Below, piece by piece: positions 10,767 to 20,437 of a DNA stretch of 64,000 nucleotides. Location of the stretch: NCBI RefSeq assembly GCF_014636175.1, contig NZ_BMDW01000002.1, positions 222,043 through 286,042 of the forward strand, in the 5' to 3' direction. A program made the translations under genes and the position numbers. The notes under the pieces were generated by a model that was not told where the DNA came from, searched no databases, and saw only the letters and a program-made list of their open reading frames with translations. Numbering within the stretch: the stretch's first letter is position 1; each line of letters opens with the position of its first letter. This DNA comes from Sphingomonas psychrolutea. Its GTDB lineage: Bacteria > Pseudomonadota > Alphaproteobacteria > Sphingomonadales > Sphingomonadaceae.

Positions 10767-11266
10767 GCGCCGCGCTCCATCAAATGCGCCAAGCGATCGT
10801 AGAGATGCGCCACCGCATGGGTGAGATGTTTTTGCACCATTCGTGGCGATATCCCCAATGCACGTGCGATGTCACCCGTGCCGCGTTCGTCAAAGCGCCG
10901 CATTACGAACACTTCGCGACAGCGCGGAGACAGTTCTCCGAGCGCCGCCTCGAGCGCTCCCTGCAAGTCGGCAAGGCGGCGTTGGTCCTCCTGCGCGGCG
11001 CGCACGGGCGGATCGACGTGCGCTCCAAGCGGAACGGTGCGCTGAACGCGGCGATGGCGGTCGACGATGAGGTTGGCGGCGATCCGAAACAGATAAGCTT
11101 GCGGTTCGTCGAGGGTCTGCTCTCGCGCGGTCGCTATCAACCTTGCACACGCTTCCTGCACTAGATCATCGACCTCGGCGGGATCGTTGACACGCCGCGC
11201 CACGAACGCCCGCAGCGCAGCGCGGTAATTTGTGAATGCATCGTCCGCCCGCAAGGATACCGGCAT
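10763..11266 (-). CDS. ECF RNA polymerase sigma factor (FecI-like)
   Basis: A 167-aa sigma-70 family ECF factor with region 2 (EVDDLVQEACARLI, FRIAANLIVDRHRR) and region 4 (LSPRCREVFVMRRFDERGTGDIARALGIS, in part). The frame is open upstream, but the ATG at 11266 gives the normal family length and start. It is translationally coupled to the fecR-like gene and divergent from the STN-domain receptor at 11476, the standard arrangement for transenvelope signalling. It probably drives its own cluster when the receptor binds substrate. Confidence 0.9.
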   Translation of the reverse strand: MPVSLRADDAFTNYRAALRAFVARRVNDPAEVDDLVQEACARLIATAREQTLDEPQAYLFRIAANLIVDRHRRVQRTVPLGAHVDPPVRAAQEDQRRLADLQGALEAALGELSPRCREVFVMRRFDERGTGDIARALGISPRMVQKHLTHAVAHLYDRLAHLMERGA

Positions 11267-11475
11267 ATTTTCTGATCGCCCGGTCGCCGCCAACGCTCCT
11301 CCCCCACCGCACTGTTTGCATGCGCTCAAATATGACGGTTCGAACCCGAAGTACGAACCTTGCTTTTGTGCAACACCGAAAGAAATTTTATTGCGACTGG
11401 TTCGCGTGAGGTGTTGCACCGCGTCGTATACGTGCCGTGCGCGAGTAAGGCACGAATTATCCGGGGGAAAAGTTC

Positions 11476-14400
11476 ATGAATGTACGTCAGTTGCTCCTCG
11501 TCACTGTTGCGACCTTCTTCGTGGTGCCGGCCGCGGCCCAATCCGCCACGACAACGCCGCACGAGATCAATCTCGCCGCGGGCAGCCTCGACACCGCGCT
11601 TCTGCAAGTCGCGCAGCAGACCGGCGTGCAACTGGTGTTTACCGACCCGGCCATCGCGACGACCAAATCCCCGCGACTGAGCGGCCGCTACACGGCGCGC
11701 GGCGCGCTCGATCGGCTGCTGGCGAACACGCGCTTTACCTATCGCTACACCGGGCCGAACACCGTTCGCGTGATGCCGCGCGCAGGAACCCACGCGGCGA
11801 TGCGTCCAACCGCATTCTTCCAGGAAACGCCCGCGCCGAAGCTCTCGCCAACCGATGATCAACAACTTGCCGCCCAAACCGCCAGCGTTGAGGAAGCCGT
11901 GGCAGGGGAAGAAGGAGCAGCCCCCGATATCGTCGTCGTAGGCTCGCAAATCCGTGGCAGCAAGGCGACCGCGGCACTGCCGGTGACAGTGCTCGACGAG
12001 GCGCAGATCGGCGTGACTGGCGCCACGTCCGGGGACGAGTTGTTTCGGTCGATCCCGCAGCTCGGCGACGTCACGTTTAACAGCTCGTATCTGCCCAACA
12101 GCTCGAATGCGGCGCGCGGCGACGTCGGCTCGGTAAATTTGCGCAATCTCGGCATCGGCAACACCTTAGTGCTGCTCAACGGCCGCCGCGTGGTCAACCA
12201 CCCAACCAGCCGCGCCGACGACAACCTCGTGCCCGTGCTGACGGTCAACACCAATGCCTTGCCGGTGTTCGGACTCGAGCGTTTGGAAGTGCTGCGCGAC
12301 GGCGCGGCGGCAATCTACGGCTCGGATGCGGTCGCGGGCGTGGTCAACACCGTGCTCAAGACAAACTTCACCGGCGTCGAGCTCGAAGGCCAAGTCGGCT
12401 GGGGCCAAGGCTCGCAATTATTCGAGACCAATGCGCATTTGCTCGTCGGCCACGATTTCGGCGATCGCGGCAACGTCACGGTGTTCGCCAGCTACGACAA
12501 ACGCGACGGCGTGCTCGCGAGCGATTTCGACTATACCCGCTCGGCTGACAAGCGTCCGCTGTTCGTCGGTACGCGCTTCGACGGTGCGACCTCGCTCGAC
12601 GGCCGCTCGACCATCACTCCGTGGGGGTCCTTCCAGACGCTGAACAGCGTCGTAGTGAAGCAAGGCGCGGCCAGCATCACCAACGCGTCAGGACAGTTTC
12701 ACATTCAGCCGACGAGCTATGCGGGTTGCGCCGCCGGCGGTGCCGGCGTGGTGGGCGCGAACTGCATCGCCACCGGCACCAACAGCGCCGCCGCGATCCG
12801 CGACTTGCGCTTCGATGCGCCGCTTGCGTTCAATACCAACGTGACGCCGGACATTCAGCGCGTGAATCTTTTTATGAACGGCCATTATGAAGTGACCGAC
12901 GGGCTCGAGGTCTTTGGGGAGGCCGGCTATTACAGCGCCAAGACCCATAGCGTACAATCCTCGACCGGCACATTGTCGTCAGGCCCGCTGACAATTGCAG
13001 CCAATGCCTATTACAATCCGTTCGGCCCGATCGGCAGCCCCAATCGCCTCGCCAACATCAACGCGCCCGCGGGCGGCGTGGCAGTTACGCTGTCGAGTTA
13101 CAATTTCGTCGACGTGGGGCCGAACATCATCGACGTGCTCAACACGCAATATCGCTTGCTCGGCGGCGTGCGTTTCGATGCGTTGGGCTTCAAATGGGAA
13201 AGCGCGGCGCTGTACTCGGAAGCGCGCGTGCGCGACACGTCGGACGGCATCAGCCAGACCTTGCTCCAGCGCCAAGTCAATCTGACCACGCCCGATGCCT
13301 ATAATAGCTTCAACGGCAGCGGTTTGACACCGGCAAGCGGTGTGGATGGAACTCCGAGTAGCGCGGCGGCGATTGCGGCAATCAAGATCAAGACCACGCG
13401 CGTCAGCAAGACGTCGCTGGCGATGTGGGATTTGAAGGGTTCGACCACCAATCTCGTGCATTTGCCGGGCGGCAATCTCGGCCTTGCGATTGGCGGCGAA
13501 GTGCGGCGAGAGACGCAATTCGACGACCGCGACCCGCGCGTCGATGGCACGATCCAGTTCACCGATTCAATCACCGGCGCGGTCAACGGGTCCGATCTGG
13601 TCGGCACCAGCCCGTCGCCTGATACGCGCGGGCGCCGCACCGTTGCTGCGGCGTATATCGAACTCGCCGTGCCGGTAATTTCGCCGGATATGCATATCCC
13701 GTTCGTCCGCAACATCGAGTTGCAACTGGCCGGGCGGTTCGAAAACTACTCGGACGTGGGTTCGGTCGCGAAGCCGAAAATCGCCGGCGCCTGGGATATC
13801 ATTCGCGGCATCCGTTTGCGCGGGTCTTATGCCGAAGGGTTCAAGGCTCCGAACCTCGAACAGATTAATGCGACGATCGTCACCCGTTCCAACACGCGTA
13901 CCGATTACGTCCGGTGCGAAGCGCAACTCCGTAACAAGGCGATCACTAGCTTCGCCAATTGTTCGCAGGGCTTCGCCACGACGGCGCGGCGCTCGGGCAA
14001 TCCCGATCTCAAGCCGGAAGAATCGAAGACGTGGAGCGCGGGCGTCGTGCTCGAACCGCATTTCCTCGATTCGACCATCGGCCGAATTTCGCTGACCGCC
14101 GATTACTGGCACATTGACCAGACCGGCATCGTCGGATTGTTCGGTGAGGGCAATGCGTTGATCAACGACTATCTGCTGCGTGTCAGCGGGACGAGCGATT
14201 CCAACGTGATCCGCGCCGCGCCGACCGCCGATGACATCGCGCTCTTTGCCGGCTCCGGAATCGCACCGGTCGGGCGCGTGCTGTACGTCAACGACACCTA
14301 TGTGAACTTGCTGCCGCAGCAAGCCGCCGGAGTCGATCTGGGGCTGAGCTGGCGTTTGCCGGAGTTCGGTCTCGGGCGCTTCACGGTGAATGCCAACGCG

Positions 14401-14853
14401 GCCTATCTCGACAAGTTCTTCCTGCAACCTTCGCCGCAGATCCAGGCGCTGATCGACGCGCGTGCGGCGGGCACGATCAACGCCGGCACGACGATCGCCG
14501 ATGCCGGCAACCTGATCCGCCAGAACGGCAAGCCGCAGTGGAAGGTCACCGGATCGGTGACGTGGGTAAAGGGGCCGTTCCAGATTGGCGGATACACACA
14601 ATACACCGGTGACGTGGAAGATACCGGTCTGATCGATTCCACGGGGGCCGCTTGGTTGGTCAAAGATCAGATGACCTTCAACCTCTACGGTCAAGTCAGC
14701 GTCGGTGACCGCAACCAGAGCCGCTATCGCGTCCGTATCGGGGTACGCAACTTGACCGACGCGGGCCCGCCGCTGAGCTCGAACGGATATCAGGGATCAC
14801 TCTACAATCCCTATGGGCGCTATTGGTACAGCAACGTACGGGTGAGCTTCTGA
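11476..14853 (+). CDS. TonB-dependent receptor with N-terminal STN signalling domain
   Basis: A 1125-aa outer-membrane receptor. A signal peptide ends near residue 22 (VPAAAQSA). Residues of about 30-95 form an STN domain (INLAAGSLDTALLQVAQQTG), followed by a linker, a plug beginning near DIVVVGSQIRGSKA, and a long beta-barrel ending in the aromatic residue F (YSNVRVSF). It belongs to the large-receptor class used by sphingomonads for organic substrates. The STN domain, the adjacent ECF/FecR pair and the overlap (TGATG) with ggt indicate that it imports, and signals the presence of, whatever the two downstream hydrolases act on. Confidence 0.9.
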   Translation: MNVRQLLLVTVATFFVVPAAAQSATTTPHEINLAAGSLDTALLQVAQQTGVQLVFTDPAIATTKSPRLSGRYTARGALDRLLANTRFTYRYTGPNTVRVMPRAGTHAAMRPTAFFQETPAPKLSPTDDQQLAAQTASVEEAVAGEEGAAPDIVVVGSQIRGSKATAALPVTVLDEAQIGVTGATSGDELFRSIPQLGDVTFNSSYLPNSSNAARGDVGSVNLRNLGIGNTLVLLNGRRVVNHPTSRADDNLVPVLTVNTNALPVFGLERLEVLRDGAAAIYGSDAVAGVVNTVLKTNFTGVELEGQVGWGQGSQLFETNAHLLVGHDFGDRGNVTVFASYDKRDGVLASDFDYTRSADKRPLFVGTRFDGATSLDGRSTITPWGSFQTLNSVVVKQGAASITNASGQFHIQPTSYAGCAAGGAGVVGANCIATGTNSAAAIRDLRFDAPLAFNTNVTPDIQRVNLFMNGHYEVTDGLEVFGEAGYYSAKTHSVQSSTGTLSSGPLTIAANAYYNPFGPIGSPNRLANINAPAGGVAVTLSSYNFVDVGPNIIDVLNTQYRLLGGVRFDALGFKWESAALYSEARVRDTSDGISQTLLQRQVNLTTPDAYNSFNGSGLTPASGVDGTPSSAAAIAAIKIKTTRVSKTSLAMWDLKGSTTNLVHLPGGNLGLAIGGEVRRETQFDDRDPRVDGTIQFTDSITGAVNGSDLVGTSPSPDTRGRRTVAAAYIELAVPVISPDMHIPFVRNIELQLAGRFENYSDVGSVAKPKIAGAWDIIRGIRLRGSYAEGFKAPNLEQINATIVTRSNTRTDYVRCEAQLRNKAITSFANCSQGFATTARRSGNPDLKPEESKTWSAGVVLEPHFLDSTIGRISLTADYWHIDQTGIVGLFGEGNALINDYLLRVSGTSDSNVIRAAPTADDIALFAGSGIAPVGRVLYVNDTYVNLLPQQAAGVDLGLSWRLPEFGLGRFTVNANAAYLDKFFLQPSPQIQALIDARAAGTINAGTTIADAGNLIRQNGKPQWKVTGSVTWVKGPFQIGGYTQYTGDVEDTGLIDSTGAAWLVKDQMTFNLYGQVSVGDRNQSRYRVRIGVRNLTDAGPPLSSNGYQGSLYNPYGRYWYSNVRVSF

Positions 14854-16589
14854 TGCGGCTCGCCCCCTGGCTCGCGCTCGCCGCGCTGCTCACGCCGCTC
14901 TACGCGACCGCGCAGGAAACCGAAGGTGCCGCGCCGCAGCGCGGCACCGGCGGCGACATCGTCGCGTATGATCAAATCCACAAACCGTCGCCGGCGCGCG
15001 GCGGCATGGTGGTCAGCCAGAACAAGATCGCCGCCGCCGTCGGCGCCGAGATTTTACGCAAGGGCGGCAATGCGGTCGATGCCGCTGTCGCCACCGCCTT
15101 CGCGCTAGCGGTTACTTTGCCTCGCGCCGGAAACATCGGCGGCGGCGGCTATATGCTGGTCCACATGACGGCGAAGGACGGTAAGCCGGCGCAGACCATC
15201 GCGATCGACTATTACGGTCAGGCCTCGCGCAACACGCTGCCCGATCTTCTGCTAGGGGCAACCGGTAAGTTCGACGCGGCCAAGGGGTATTCGATGAAGG
15301 GCGTGGCCATCCCCGGCACCGTCGCTGGCCTATGGGAAGCGCATCGGCGCTTCGGCACACTGCCTTGGGGCACGCTGATCGCACCGGCCATCGCCATGGC
15401 GAGCAACGGCGTGATCCTGTCGGACGATGAAGCGCAAGCCAATGCCGAGCAAGAGAAGGCGATGAGCGACGACCCCGCCGCGCTCGCAGTGTTCTTCAAG
15501 CCGGATGGCAAGGCCTATGCGCCGGGCGAGCGCTGGAAACAGCCAGATCTAGCCGCAACCCTCAAGACGATCGCCGCGAAGGGTCGCGACGGCTTTTATC
15601 TCGGCCTGGTCGCGCAGCACATCGCCGCGGGCATGAAAGCGGGCGGCGGCGTAATCGATGCGACTGATCTCGCCAACTATCGCCCGATCGTCTCCAACGC
15701 GATCGTTTCAAGCTATCGCGGCCTTCCAATCGCGTACATGCCGCCAACCGCCTCCGGGGTCAGCGTGGCCGAGGCGATGAACATTCTGGAGACTTTCCAG
15801 GTGCGGGAGCAGGGCTGGGGCAGCGTCGCCAATTTGCACTTGCTGTCCGAGACGATGAAGATCGTATCGGCCGACCGTCGATTGGTCGGCGGCGGACCCG
15901 ACTGGAAGACTCCCGCGATCGGTCTAACCAGCAAGCGCTATGCGGCGGAGCGCGCCAAGCTGATCCGGCCCGACGCCTCGCTGGGCGCAAAGAGCTTGCC
16001 CGACGGCAACCCCTATCCGCACGAAAGCACCGACACGACGCACTTCTCGATCGCCGATTCCGCCGGCAACGCGGTAAGCAACACCTACACGTTGTCGGCT
16101 TCGTACGGCGCGCACGTTGTCGCGCCGGGCACAGGCATACTGCTCAACAATTCGCTCGGCAACCTCGCTTGGGGGCACCGCGGCGAGGAAGGCAAGGCGA
16201 CGCTGCCCGTTCCCGGCAAGCGTGTCGGATCGACGATCACGCCGTTGATCGTATTCAAGAACGGCAAGCCGTGGCTCGTCACAGGCACGCCCGGCGGCGG
16301 CTACATCATCGCGACGATGGTGCAGATGCTGTCCAACGTGATCGATCACCGGCTGAACGTCGCCGAAGCGGCCGAGCGGCCACGGATCAACCAGGCGGGC
16401 GGCGATGCGCCGCTCGAGCTCGAAGAGGGCTTCTCGCCCGATATCGTGCCGCTGCTGGTGGCAAAGGGGCACAGAGTGCGGCCCTCAAACACTATGGGAT
16501 CGGTCCAGTCGATCATGATCGAGGGCGACACTTTTCTCGGCTCGGCAGACACGCGGCGGCCCGATGCCGCGGCGGTCGGCGTCAAATAA
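14853..16589 (+). CDS. ggt: Gamma-glutamyltransferase
   Basis: A 578-aa periplasmic N-terminal-nucleophile hydrolase that transfers or hydrolyses gamma-glutamyl groups of glutathione and related amides. A signal peptide precedes residue 21. The self-cleavage/catalytic threonine lies in STDTTHFSIAD (predicted Thr395), followed by the conserved GNAVSNTYTL and the glycine-rich PGGGYI stretch. The N-terminal part carries the family motif ARGGMVVSQNKIAAAVG. The start is the ATG inside the TGATG junction with the receptor gene. The receptor and the amidohydrolase on either side suggest that imported gamma-glutamyl compounds are the substrate. Confidence 0.92.
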   Translation: MRLAPWLALAALLTPLYATAQETEGAAPQRGTGGDIVAYDQIHKPSPARGGMVVSQNKIAAAVGAEILRKGGNAVDAAVATAFALAVTLPRAGNIGGGGYMLVHMTAKDGKPAQTIAIDYYGQASRNTLPDLLLGATGKFDAAKGYSMKGVAIPGTVAGLWEAHRRFGTLPWGTLIAPAIAMASNGVILSDDEAQANAEQEKAMSDDPAALAVFFKPDGKAYAPGERWKQPDLAATLKTIAAKGRDGFYLGLVAQHIAAGMKAGGGVIDATDLANYRPIVSNAIVSSYRGLPIAYMPPTASGVSVAEAMNILETFQVREQGWGSVANLHLLSETMKIVSADRRLVGGGPDWKTPAIGLTSKRYAAERAKLIRPDASLGAKSLPDGNPYPHESTDTTHFSIADSAGNAVSNTYTLSASYGAHVVAPGTGILLNNSLGNLAWGHRGEEGKATLPVPGKRVGSTITPLIVFKNGKPWLVTGTPGGGYIIATMVQMLSNVIDHRLNVAEAAERPRINQAGGDAPLELEEGFSPDIVPLLVAKGHRVRPSNTMGSVQSIMIEGDTFLGSADTRRPDAAAVGVK

Positions 16590-16601
16590 AAGGCGGATAC
16601 C

Positions 16602-18065
16602 ATGACATTGAAACACGTATTGCTCGCCGCCCTCGTCCTGCCGATGCCGGCGTTCGCCCAAGTCGCGCCCGATGCGCGACGCAGCGCGATCGTGGCAGAC
16701 GTCGATGCCCGCACGCCAGCGCTGGCGGCGACGGCCAAGGCAATCTGGGGCTGGTCCGAGGTCGGTTACCAGGAGGCCAAATCGTCCGCGCTGCTGCAGG
16801 CGCAGCTCAAGAAAGCCGGCTTCACGGTCACGCCGGGCGTCGCTGGCATGCCGACTGCGTTCGTCGCCAGCTTCAAACAGGGAAGCGGGCCCGTGATCGG
16901 CATCCTCGCCGAATATGATGCGCTACCGGGCCTTGCGCAGACTACTGCGTCGTCCAAGACCCCGATAGAAGGCAAGGCCGCCGGCCACGGCTGCGGCCAC
17001 AATCTGTTCGGCGCGGCGAGCATCACCGCGGCGATCGCGGTCAAGGACTGGATGGTCGCCAACAAGGTGCAGGGCGAAGTACGCGTGTTCGGCTCGCCTG
17101 CCGAGGAAGGCGGATCGGGCAAAGTCTATCTGGTGCGGGCCGGCCTGTTCAAGGACGTGTCGGCGGTGCTGCACTGGCACCCCGCCGACGCCAACAGCGT
17201 ATCCGTCGGCAAGAGCATGGCCAACATTTCGGGCAAATTCCGCTTCCACGGTGTGAGCGCGCATGCCGCCGCCTCGCCCGAAATGGGCCGTTCCGCGCTC
17301 GACGGCGTCGAAGTGATGGACGTCGCGGTCAATTTTATGCGCGAGCATGTGCCGTCCTCGACCCGCATCCACAACATCATCACCGCCGGCGGCGAAGCGC
17401 CCAACGTCGTCCCTGATTTCGCGGAGAGTTACTATTATGTCCGCAACGTCGATCCGACGATCGTCAAGGAGGTGTGGGGGCGGGTGACCAAGGCGGCCGA
17501 AGGGGCTGCGCTCGCGACCGGCACCACGGTTGATTTCGAAGTCACCGGCGGGGTTTATTCAATGCTCGCGAGCAACACCCTGGCCAAGGTGATGATGCGC
17601 AATCTCGAATCCGTCGGCGGGGAGCAATGGACGGCGGAGGAAACCGCCTGGGCGACGCAAATGCAGAAGGCCCTGCCGACGCAACGGCCGCTCACGTCAG
17701 TCACGGACGTCAGCCCGGGCGAACGGGGGGCGGACGGCGGCGGATCGACCGACGTGTCCGACATCAGCTGGAGCACGCCGACGATCGGGCTTAATACCGC
17801 GACCTGGGTGCCCGGAACGCCGGCACATAGCTGGCAAGCGGTCGCCGCCTCGGGCATGTCGATCGGCGTCAAGGGCGCGGTCGTTGCCGCCAAGACAATC
17901 GCACTCACCGCTGCCGATTTGATGCTCGACCCGCAAGCCCTGGCCGACGCGAGGGCCGAGCTGGAAAAGGCGCGCGGGGCAGACTTCGCCTATGCCGCGA
18001 TGCTGGGAAGCCGCGCACCGGCGCTAAACTACCGCAAGCCGGTGCCGGCGTGGGGGGGCAAGTGA
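16602..18065 (+). CDS. M20-family amidohydrolase, AbgB-like, exported
   Basis: A 487-aa metallohydrolase of the M20D amidohydrolase group. Metal-site motifs include AEYDALPGL, GHGCGHN and PAEEGGSGK; the dimerisation insert follows. Closest recognisable relatives are subunit B proteins of p-aminobenzoyl-glutamate hydrolase and aminoacylases. Unlike cytosolic AbgB it begins with a clear signal peptide (LLAALVLPMPAFA-Q), so it probably acts in the periplasm next to the gamma-glutamyltransferase encoded 12 bases upstream. The pair would release glutamate from N-acyl or gamma-glutamyl conjugates. The substrate is inferred from context only. Confidence 0.82.
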   Translation: MTLKHVLLAALVLPMPAFAQVAPDARRSAIVADVDARTPALAATAKAIWGWSEVGYQEAKSSALLQAQLKKAGFTVTPGVAGMPTAFVASFKQGSGPVIGILAEYDALPGLAQTTASSKTPIEGKAAGHGCGHNLFGAASITAAIAVKDWMVANKVQGEVRVFGSPAEEGGSGKVYLVRAGLFKDVSAVLHWHPADANSVSVGKSMANISGKFRFHGVSAHAAASPEMGRSALDGVEVMDVAVNFMREHVPSSTRIHNIITAGGEAPNVVPDFAESYYYVRNVDPTIVKEVWGRVTKAAEGAALATGTTVDFEVTGGVYSMLASNTLAKVMMRNLESVGGEQWTAEETAWATQMQKALPTQRPLTSVTDVSPGERGADGGGSTDVSDISWSTPTIGLNTATWVPGTPAHSWQAVAASGMSIGVKGAVVAAKTIALTAADLMLDPQALADARAELEKARGADFAYAAMLGSRAPALNYRKPVPAWGGK

Positions 18066-18373
18066 TTTTGGAATGACACTGGTACATTACTAATTTTTGG
18101 GATTCCCATCACGCTTGCGCTCCCGGATGTGACGACCGACCAGAACCTGACTATCTGGCTCGGCAAGCGCAAGATCATTGTTGAACTAGCGCTCGGCCAC
18201 ACCGGGGCGACCTGATCGCGACCGTGCCTGATGCGAAAACTTCGTCCTGCGCTGACATTGTGTGGCGCCCTGTTTCGCCCCGCATTATCGACGGTGATGG
18301 CGCCAGTTGGATCAGCACAGTCGGAAGGCTAGGCGTGCGGTGACAACGGGGTCCCACGCGCCAAGCCGCTGCC
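18066..18373. other. Intergenic stretch between convergent genes
   Basis: About 310 bases between the amidohydrolase gene and the convergently transcribed sensor kinase gene. I see no gene and no convincing hairpin with a T-run. Confidence 0.5.
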
Positions 18374-19678
18374 TCAATCCTCGCCGATCATGATCTCACA
18401 GATCAAACCTCGCTCGCCTGGGCCGGCGCGCACGCTGAGCCGTCCGCTATGCGCGCGCGCGACCCGGTTAACGATAGAAAGCCCGATACCGGATCCCTCG
18501 ATGCCCGATCCCGCGCCGCGCCAAAGCCGGTCCGTGAGACGCAAAAGGTCGGCCGTGGGAATCGGCGCGCCGTCGTCGCTCACAGTAAGTCGGGGGCCTG
18601 GGCCGCTTGTGACCACGATCGCTGTGCCCGGCGGGGTGTGGCGCGCCGCATTGTCCACCAGATTTTCAAGCGCCAGTGTAAGCGCCTCGGGATAGCCATG
18701 GGGGCAAACAGGCGCGCCGTCGGATTGAAGCGCGATCGTCCGGCCGGACGCGAAAATGCCCGGTGCGCGGTCGCTGACAACGTGCTCTGCAAGCGCATGG
18801 AGGTCGACCGTTCTGACGCTTGACTCAATCGGTCGTTCCAGGTCCGCAAGCGCCAGCAACTGGCCGATCACCCTCGCCGCGCGATCGACGGACGTCAGGA
18901 TTGCCGCACGGATGTTGGGATCTCCCACGCCATCCGCATGGAGACGAATGACCGCCAAGGGCGTTCGTAATTCATGCGCCACGTCGGCGGCAAAGGCCGT
19001 TTGTACCTGAATGGCAGCGGCGAGCCGATCGAGCGCCGCGTTCGTGGCCTCGGCCAGAGGTTCCGCTTCGAGTGGCAGCTGTCCCCGCGGCAAGCGGATG
19101 TCGAGCGATTTCGGGCCGATCTGTCCAGCGACAAGCGACACGGTGCGCATGCGCAGGGTCAGTCGTCGGGCCAAGAGCGCGCCGATCAGCGGCACAAGCG
19201 CCGCGATCGGCAGGCAGATGAGCGCAAAGCGCAGGAGAAAGCTGCGGACGATATCGTCTGTGATGACGGCCGGGTCTGCGTCATCCTGCGACACAATAAT
19301 CCAGCCATGCTTTCGGGGCACGCTCAATCCTTCGATCGCACGCGTGCGAAAGAATTGGGCTCGCGTGCCCAGCGGAGCGGCGGCCAACACGTCTGTACGG
19401 ACAGCGCCATAGGATTTCGCGACGCGCCGATCGCTGCCGATCACGCTCACCGCCATGCCGTTCGACAGTGTCACGATGCTGGCATTGGGCGGGTCCGTCT
19501 CCAACGCCACCGACGATGCCGCGGCCTGACGGCGCAAAAGATCGCGCTGAAAATGGTCGGCGGTCTGATGCAGCAATGTGGTGGCACTGGTGAATAAGGT
19601 GATGGCGGCAGCCACCGCGATCACCGCGTGCAGCGCAATAAACTGACCGAGCAGCGAACGCGGTGCGCCTACTTTCAT
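18374..19678 (-). CDS. Two-component sensor histidine kinase
   Basis: A 434-aa membrane kinase: helix 1 at about residues 11-34, a periplasmic sensor of roughly 110 residues, helix 2 at about 148-170, then HAMP-like and dimerisation regions with the phospho-acceptor His235 in AADVAHELRTPLAVI. The ATPase part has the N box (ENLVDNAARHTPPG), a G1 box reduced to VSDDGAPI, and the G2 box (GSGIGLSIV). The usual phenylalanine region is shortened. The gene overlaps the response-regulator gene by four bases. The divergent RND efflux operon is the likely target, so the stimulus may be a metal or toxic organic, but the sensor has no Cys/His-rich metal motif. Confidence 0.9.
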   Translation of the reverse strand: MKVGAPRSLLGQFIALHAVIAVAAAITLFTSATTLLHQTADHFQRDLLRRQAAASSVALETDPPNASIVTLSNGMAVSVIGSDRRVAKSYGAVRTDVLAAAPLGTRAQFFRTRAIEGLSVPRKHGWIIVSQDDADPAVITDDIVRSFLLRFALICLPIAALVPLIGALLARRLTLRMRTVSLVAGQIGPKSLDIRLPRGQLPLEAEPLAEATNAALDRLAAAIQVQTAFAADVAHELRTPLAVIRLHADGVGDPNIRAAILTSVDRAARVIGQLLALADLERPIESSVRTVDLHALAEHVVSDRAPGIFASGRTIALQSDGAPVCPHGYPEALTLALENLVDNAARHTPPGTAIVVTSGPGPRLTVSDDGAPIPTADLLRLTDRLWRGAGSGIEGSGIGLSIVNRVARAHSGRLSVRAGPGERGLICEIMIGED

Positions 19679-20349
19679 GCGACCGGAACGAGCATGTAAC
19701 CAACACCGCGCACCGTCTCGATGCGAACGCCGCTGGCGACGTCTTCCAGCTTTTTGCGCAGGCGATGCACATAAACCTCGACGGCGTTGGACCCCAAATC
19801 CCCGTCTAGGCCGAACAACTGGTCTTCGACGACGCGTTTGACGACAACCTTGCCGGCGCGGCGCATCAACTGCTCCAGCAACTGCGTTTCACGCACGGAA
19901 AGCGCGAGCGGTTTGGATCCAATCGACGCTGTCCGGGTCTGCATCTCGAGTTCAAGCGCGCCACAGCGCAGGGATTTGCCCGCATATCCATCGCGCCGCC
20001 GCAGGACCGCGAGCAACCGGGCATGCAGCTCGTCCACATCGAACGGTTTGACCATATATTCGTCGGCACCTTCGTTGAGACCAAGGATGCGCGCATCGAT
20101 TGAACCGCGCGCCGTCAGAACGAGTACCGGGCGATTGTCGCCGTTGCGGCGCATCCGCGCAAGCAGCGCGATGCCGTCCCCATCGGGCAAACCGAGGTCC
20201 AGCAAAATAGCGGCATAGTCGATCGCGGCCAGACAGTCTTCGGCTTCCTCGGCGCGGCTGGCGCGATCGACCGACACCCCCCTTCGTGAAAGGGCGTCGA
20301 TCAGCGGCGCAGCGACCGTGTCATCGTCCTCGATCAGCAGGATCCGCAT
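19675..20349 (-). CDS. OmpR/PhoB-family response regulator
   Basis: A 224-aa regulator with a receiver domain (acid pocket EDD at residues 7-9, phospho-acceptor Asp51 in ILLDLGLPDGDG, conserved Lys in MVKPFD) and a C-terminal winged helix ending in VYVHRLRKKLEDVASGVRIETVRGVGYML (in part). The ATG at 20349 is the natural receiver-domain start. It is divergent from the efflux operon; an 11-bp-spaced direct repeat in the shared promoter region is the candidate binding site (separate entry). Confidence 0.92.
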   Translation of the reverse strand: MRILLIEDDDTVAAPLIDALSRRGVSVDRASRAEEAEDCLAAIDYAAILLDLGLPDGDGIALLARMRRNGDNRPVLVLTARGSIDARILGLNEGADEYMVKPFDVDELHARLLAVLRRRDGYAGKSLRCGALELEMQTRTASIGSKPLALSVRETQLLEQLMRRAGKVVVKRVVEDQLFGLDGDLGSNAVEVYVHRLRKKLEDVASGVRIETVRGVGYMLVPVA

Positions 20350-20376
20350 CGTCTGACTTTCCGCAATGCAGCAATT

Positions 20377-20394
20377 TGTAAGCGCGCTGTAAGC
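20377..20394. promoter_or_regulatory. Candidate response-regulator binding site (direct repeat)
   Basis: TGTAAGC occurs at 20377-20383 and again at 20388-20394, exactly 11 bases apart, in the 85-base gap between the response-regulator gene and the efflux operon. OmpR-family regulators bind direct repeats with this one-helical-turn periodicity, so it is the best candidate for coordinate control of both directions. Binding is inferred. Confidence 0.55.
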
Positions 20395-20437
20395 CAGCGT
20401 GCCTAGGGGTGCCAGTCCCGACGTAACAGGACTCATG

